This document shows, one piece after another, positions 4,733 through 7,825 of a DNA stretch of 7,825 nucleotides; within the stretch, counting starts at the first letter, position 1; every line of letters starts with the position of its first letter. Source of the DNA: an uncultured Prevotella sp. (GTDB lineage: Bacteria; Bacteroidota; Bacteroidia; Bacteroidales; Bacteroidaceae); NCBI GenBank assembly GCA_905211345.1, contig CAJMAO010000076.1, positions 1 through 7,825 on the forward strand, in the 5' to 3' direction. Made by a program: the position numbers and the translations under genes. The notes below the pieces were generated by a model that was not told the origin of the DNA, ran no database searches, and saw nothing but the letters and a program-made list of their open reading frames with translations.

Positions 4733-6054
4733 TTGGCTCTTTGCGGATATTCATTATTCTTTATCACCGTAGACTTAACCCGGCCTTTTTCAAACAATGT
4801 CTCGATTACGTCGCCGTCGCTTAAAGCCGCCGCCGAACGCACCGCACGGCCGTTATGAAGCGTGATGGAATAACCTCGGGCCAGCAGGCGCGCGGGATTC
4901 AACGCTTCGGCACGGCCCGCCAACAGCTCCACGCGGTGGAACCCTTCGTCCAACATACGTCTCGCGGCCACGCCGAGCCTTACCTGCAAGGCATCGAGCA
5001 ACGAGCGTTGGCGCACGCTTACTAGCGAGAACATGGCCGGAAGACGCTCGGTTAGCCGCGCAAGGCGCAACCGCTCTACGTCCATGCGACGACCCACCGC
5101 GGCGGCAATGGCCGTGCGCGCGCGCTCGACGCGGTCGAAAGTGGCCTTCAAGTTGTCAACAAGCAGTGCGGCGGCGGCCGTAGGAGTCTTGGCGCGGGTG
5201 TGCGCCACCATGTCGACAACGCTCTCGTCGCGCTCGTGGCCGATGCCCGTTATCACTGGCAACGGGAAGTTGGCTACATTTTCGGCAAGCTCAAGCGTAT
5301 CGAAAGCCGACAGGTCGCTCGTAGCCCCTCCGCCGCGTATTATCACCACGCAGTCGTAACCGTCAACATCGGCGTTGACGGCATTGAGGGCGGATATTAT
5401 GCTTTGGCAGGCGCGTTCGCCCTGCATTATGGCGGGGAAAAGCGTAACGCTGAAACCGAAGCCGTAGGCATTGGCCGACAACTGATGGCTGAAGTCGCCG
5501 TAGCCGGCGGCCGATTCGCTTGACACCACCGCCACACGATTGGCGAAAGGCGACAGGGACAGCTCGCGGTTAAGGTCGAACACGCCCTCGGCCTTCAACT
5601 GCCGGATTACTTCCTGACGGCGGCGCGCCATGTCGCCGAGGGTGAACGTGGGGTCAATGTCTGTGACAATCCACGAAAACCCGAAGTTTTCATGAAACTG
5701 GGCGTACACCTTAAGCAGCACCTTCATGCCTGCATGGAGGCTCTCGCCCGTGACACGCTCGAAATGGGGACGCACCAACGACCACACCGAACGCCAGCAC
5801 TTGGCCGAGGCGCGGGCCACAGGCGTGGAGCCGAACTCGTCTTTCTCGACCAGCTCCATATAGCAATGGCCTCCACGCTCGCGCGCCTCCGACAGCTCGG
5901 CCTCCACCCAATACTCGCCGGGCAGGGCGTGCTCTACGGCCTCACGCACAAGGGAGTTAAGTTCAAAGAGGGAAAGATACCCACCCCCGCCCTCCCTAAG
6001 GGAGGGAGCTTGATTACCATTGTCAGACGCAAAAAAGGTATCTTGATATTTCAT
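4729..6054 (-). CDS. xseA: Exodeoxyribonuclease VII large subunit
   Basis: The 441-residue catalytic subunit of exonuclease VII degrades single-stranded DNA together with XseB. The N-terminal OB-fold starts at SLFELNSLVREAV (28-40) and includes WVEAELSEA and GHCYMEL (62-68). The catalytic domain carries IIRGGGATSDLSAFD (238-252) and TGIGHERDESVVDMVAHTRAKTPTAAA (269-295 region, with H273 and D276). Long helices for XseB binding follow (about 300-385), then the C-terminal LARGYSI (391-397) segment. The chosen ATG at 6054 is the last usable start upstream of the conserved domain; an upstream in-frame ATG at 6210 would overlap the peptidase gene by 47 bases. Residues 16-27 (APSLREGGGGYL) are encoded by a palindromic repeat, and the stop codon is supplied by another repeat element. 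No consensus promoter is found before it. Confidence 0.95.
   Translation of the reverse strand: MKYQDTFFASDNGNQAPSLREGGGGYLSLFELNSLVREAVEHALPGEYWVEAELSEARERGGHCYMELVEKDEFGSTPVARASAKCWRSVWSLVRPHFERVTGESLHAGMKVLLKVYAQFHENFGFSWIVTDIDPTFTLGDMARRRQEVIRQLKAEGVFDLNRELSLSPFANRVAVVSSESAAGYGDFSHQLSANAYGFGFSVTLFPAIMQGERACQSIISALNAVNADVDGYDCVVIIRGGGATSDLSAFDTLELAENVANFPLPVITGIGHERDESVVDMVAHTRAKTPTAAAALLVDNLKATFDRVERARTAIAAAVGRRMDVERLRLARLTERLPAMFSLVSVRQRSLLDALQVRLGVAARRMLDEGFHRVELLAGRAEALNPARLLARGYSITLHNGRAVRSAAALSDGDVIETLFEKGRVKSTVIKNNEYPQRAK
5977..6006 (-). repeat. CCCTCCCTWAGGGAGGG palindrome, copy A, inside the xseA N-terminal coding region
   Basis: This 30-base element contains the palindrome CCCTCCCT-A-AGGGAGGG and an outer ATACCCACCCC arm. 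It is identical at 29 of 30 bases to copy B in the opposite orientation. It is translated in frame, with no start codon between it and the conserved XseA domain, so the repeat must be part of the protein if XseA is made. Confidence 0.85.
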
Positions 6055-6124
6055 CTTGCCAAAAATTATTGACTGGAAAACTGAAAAAGCGGGAAGGCAA
6101 AAAGACTGCCAAGCAATCCGAACC

Positions 6125-6154
6125 CCCTCCCTTAGGGAGGGCCGGGGTGGGTAT
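6125..6154 (+). repeat. CCCTCCCTWAGGGAGGG palindrome, copy B, between the S8 peptidase and xseA
   Basis: Inverted partner of copy A (29/30 identical), starting 9 bases beyond the peptidase stop codon. GC-rich 8-base palindrome arms make a strong hairpin, but no U run follows on the minus strand. Copies A and B flank 118 bases containing the xseA start codon. I recall close relatives as dispersed repeats in Bacteroidetes genomes but cannot verify this here. Confidence 0.8.
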
Positions 6155-6163
6155 TTCAGCCAT

Positions 6164-7576
6164 TCACTCCCTTCCCATTTTATAAGCCTTCCAGAAATCG
6201 GGTATGCCATAGCCGTAAATGTTGTCAGGCGTAGCGGTGTTGTCGGCGCTGCCGCGCACTAGGCGTATGATGTCTTTGGCCGTCTTGCCCGGCAACGCCT
6301 GCCAAAGGCAGGCCACCATGCCTGCCACGAGCGGCGTGGAAAACGACGTGCCTACATCTTTTATAATAGTGCCGCGCCCGGTGATTACGGCCGTGGGGCT
6401 GCCCAGCGCCATTACGTCGGGCTTTACACGGCCGTCTGCCGTGGGGCCTATGCTGCTGAAAGAGGCGTTGCGGCGGTCGGGAGTTACCGCTCCAACGGTG
6501 ATTATATCGGAAGCGTCTGCCGGCACGTTAACCTTCTTCCAAGCGGCCATGCCGTCGTTGCCCGCGCTGTTTACAAGCACTATGCCCTTGTCAGCAAGCA
6601 TCGAGGCAGTGCGCGATATGAGAGCCGTGCGCCCGTCGAGTTGGGAATATTTGTAGTTGTCGGCGGAATTGTCGAATGCGTGGAAGCCCAACGAACTGCT
6701 TATTATGTCGACCCCCACGCTGTCGGCAAACTCGGCGGCCGCCGCCCAATAGTCTTCCTCGGCAAGGCTCTCGGTGTAGTTGTCCTCGCAACGCAGAAGC
6801 CAGTAAGAGGCTTCGGGAGCCGTGCCCACGAACGTGCCGGGCACGTTGACGGCCATGGCCGAAAGCACCTTGGTGCCGTGGTCCATCTCCTTGAACACGC
6901 TGGCGGCGCGCGGCACGACAAAGTCGCGCCAGCCAACGACATGGGCTTCCTTCAGGCTCGGTATCATGTCAGCGTTCATAAAGCCGCCGTCAAGCACGGC
7001 CACGGTCATGCCGCGCCCGCGGTAGCCGTGCCTGTGCATCATCACCCCGCCGAGCATCGCCACCTGCTCGAGCGTCACTCCGTAATGCGTCTGCGACACA
7101 GTGTCCCAGCGGTTGAACTCGGTATGAAACCTTGCGCGCGGCGGCGAGGCGTCAATGGAGTCGGGCGACGTCCAAACTTTTCTTATTTCCTTAACACACT
7201 CAAGCAACGCGACGCTTTTCAGTTTGTCAAGATGCCGGCTGCGCACGAGCACCGTGTTGTTCCACCGGCTGCGGCTTACCACCTCGACACCGGTTGAAAG
7301 TATGGCGTTGACGTATGCCGGATTTACGGGCAGGTCGGTAGAGTCGACAGACAGATGCTGGCGACTGCGCCTGACAATAGACTTGGCCGAGAGAAACTCG
7401 CGCGGCTTGTCGAGACTGTAAGGCGTGCCATGCTTATCCTTGAGCGTGACACGGAACATGTAGGTCTTGCCCCCGGGATACCCCACCTTATGCGCCGTCT
7501 TGCCGGGCCGGGCTACCGCCGACACCGCCAAAAGCGCCACCATAAATAAAGGTATGAGCTTGTTAATCGTTTTCAC
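6164..7576 (-). CDS. S8 family (subtilisin-like) serine peptidase, secreted
   Basis: The 470-residue protein is an exported endopeptidase. A signal peptide covers about residues 1-22 (KLIPLFMVALLAVSAVA). Residues about 30-170 have no recognised fold and could be an N-terminal pro- or accessory region. The S8 catalytic triad is intact: D196 in TVAVLDGGF, H233 in MDHGTKV, S411 in VGTSFSTPLVAG, with the oxyanion asparagine N340 in NSAGNDG. SSSLGF (293-298) matches the substrate-binding strand. The protein ends soon after the catalytic domain (YGYGIPDFWKAYKMGRE), with no C-terminal type IX secretion sorting domain, so it probably stays periplasmic or is surface-linked by other means. The start is GTG at 7576; the next ATG (7543) would remove most of the signal peptide. 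A consensus promoter lies 18 bases upstream, giving a very short leader. Substrate unknown. Confidence 0.93.
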   Translation of the reverse strand: MKTINKLIPLFMVALLAVSAVARPGKTAHKVGYPGGKTYMFRVTLKDKHGTPYSLDKPREFLSAKSIVRRSRQHLSVDSTDLPVNPAYVNAILSTGVEVVSRSRWNNTVLVRSRHLDKLKSVALLECVKEIRKVWTSPDSIDASPPRARFHTEFNRWDTVSQTHYGVTLEQVAMLGGVMMHRHGYRGRGMTVAVLDGGFMNADMIPSLKEAHVVGWRDFVVPRAASVFKEMDHGTKVLSAMAVNVPGTFVGTAPEASYWLLRCEDNYTESLAEEDYWAAAAEFADSVGVDIISSSLGFHAFDNSADNYKYSQLDGRTALISRTASMLADKGIVLVNSAGNDGMAAWKKVNVPADASDIITVGAVTPDRRNASFSSIGPTADGRVKPDVMALGSPTAVITGRGTIIKDVGTSFSTPLVAGMVACLWQALPGKTAKDIIRLVRGSADNTATPDNIYGYGIPDFWKAYKMGRE

Positions 7577-7588
7577 CGTCGCTTTTTA

Positions 7589-7609
7589 GCTTGCAAAGAT
7601 AATGCAAGC
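7589..7609. promoter_or_regulatory. Inverted repeat around the -7 box, candidate operator
   Basis: GCTTGC-N9-GCAAGC has perfect 6-base arms centred on the -7 element of the peptidase promoter. The left arm is unique DNA and the right arm is in repeat copy 1, so only this copy has the full palindrome. Confidence 0.3.
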
Positions 7610-7624
7610 CGAGCGAAATGCAAA
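7594..7624 (-). promoter_or_regulatory. Full-consensus Bacteroidetes promoter of the S8 peptidase gene
   Basis: On the minus strand TTTG (7624-7621), exactly 19 bases, then TATCTTTG (7601-7594) match the Bacteroidetes primary-sigma consensus at every defined position. All but the last base of the -7 box lies in the gene-proximal copy of the 88-bp repeat; the final G comes from the flanking base 7594. In the other copies that base is A. Predicted start near 7588, leader about 11 bases. Confidence 0.65.
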
Positions 7625-7825
7625 ATAAAAAGAAGTGAAACGGAGTTTTATTTTCATTGCCGAGGCGCAGCTTATCTTATCTAAAGATAATGCAAGCCGA
7701 GCGAAATGCAAAATAAAAAGAAGTGAAACGGAGTTTTATTTTCATTGCCGAGGCGCAGCTTATCTTATCTAAAGATAATGCAAGCCGAGCGAAATGCAAA
7801 ATAAAAAGAAGTGAAACGGAGTTTT
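7595..7825. repeat. 88-bp perfect tandem repeat, at least 2.6 copies, running off the right edge
   Basis: Copies start at 7595, 7683 and 7771, and I find no mismatch between them; the third is cut at 55 bases. Each unit is largely self-complementary: outer arms AAGATAA/TTATCTT and an inner AAAATAAAA/TTTTATTTT pair, with GCC-rich blocks between. Each unit also contains, toward the peptidase gene, a TTTG-N19-TATCTTT promoter core. The region 7577-7825 holds no gene. There are no unique spacers between units, so it is not a CRISPR array. Confidence 0.92.

Noticed and set aside
6055..6210. Longer xseA start at 6210
   Set aside because: It would overlap the peptidase gene by 47 bases, translate the intergenic palindrome copy B, and add 52 residues unlike any XseA; the ATG at 6054 is sufficient.
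6641..7297. 218-residue plus-strand reading frame
   Set aside because: It is antisense to the S8 peptidase, rich in His/Gly/Ala from the complementary strand, with no motif.
7595..7825. CRISPR array
   Set aside because: The repeats are directly adjacent with no unique spacers, the unit is 88 bases, and no cas gene is present.

Overview
The window looks like a Bacteroidales chromosome, possibly Muribaculaceae (family level is a low-confidence inference). Three lines of evidence support this: the DUF3575/DUF3868 gene pair, which is typical of the order; the Bacteroidetes-type forms of TrmB and the type II branched-chain aminotransferase; and three promoters fitting the Bacteroidetes primary-sigma pattern, TTTG/TTTC, 19 bases, then TAnnTTTG. 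All seven genes lie on the minus strand, so the transcription order runs from high to low coordinates. I see no tRNA, rRNA, CRISPR array, transposase or phage gene.

In transcription order: a secreted S8 (subtilisin-like) serine peptidase (7576-6164); the two exonuclease VII subunits xseA (6054-4729) and xseB (4516-4328); ilvE, branched-chain aminotransferase (4151-3129); trmB, tRNA m7G46 methyltransferase (2984-2214); then a DUF3575 outer-membrane-type protein (2017-1430) and a DUF3868/OmpA-like/TPR protein (1337 to the left edge), a pair usually found at the head of fimbrial loci. The middle genes are housekeeping functions. The DUF pair is a surface/accessory locus whose fimbrial subunit genes, if present, would lie to the left of this window.

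The unusual part is between the genes. Four consecutive gene 3' ends (S8 peptidase, xseA, xseB, ilvE) are each followed, within about 0-10 bases of the stop codon, by an inverted-repeat element, and each element is of a different sequence family. These are a CCCTCCCTWAGGGAGGG palindrome, a decamer-phased AGTTAACGGA element that supplies the xseA stop codon, a heptamer-phased AATTAAG element, and a heptamer-phased GTGAAAA element. A second, inverted copy of the first palindrome is read in frame as part of the XseA N-terminus.

Upstream of the S8 peptidase is an 88-bp perfect tandem repeat (at least 2.6 copies, running off the right edge). Its gene-proximal copy forms a full-consensus promoter for the peptidase. 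The fimbrial-type operon has a promoter with an eight-base C tract and a perfect AT-rich palindrome directly upstream, which could be a switchable regulatory region. No new protein system is evident; the novelty candidates are these repeat elements and their placement.
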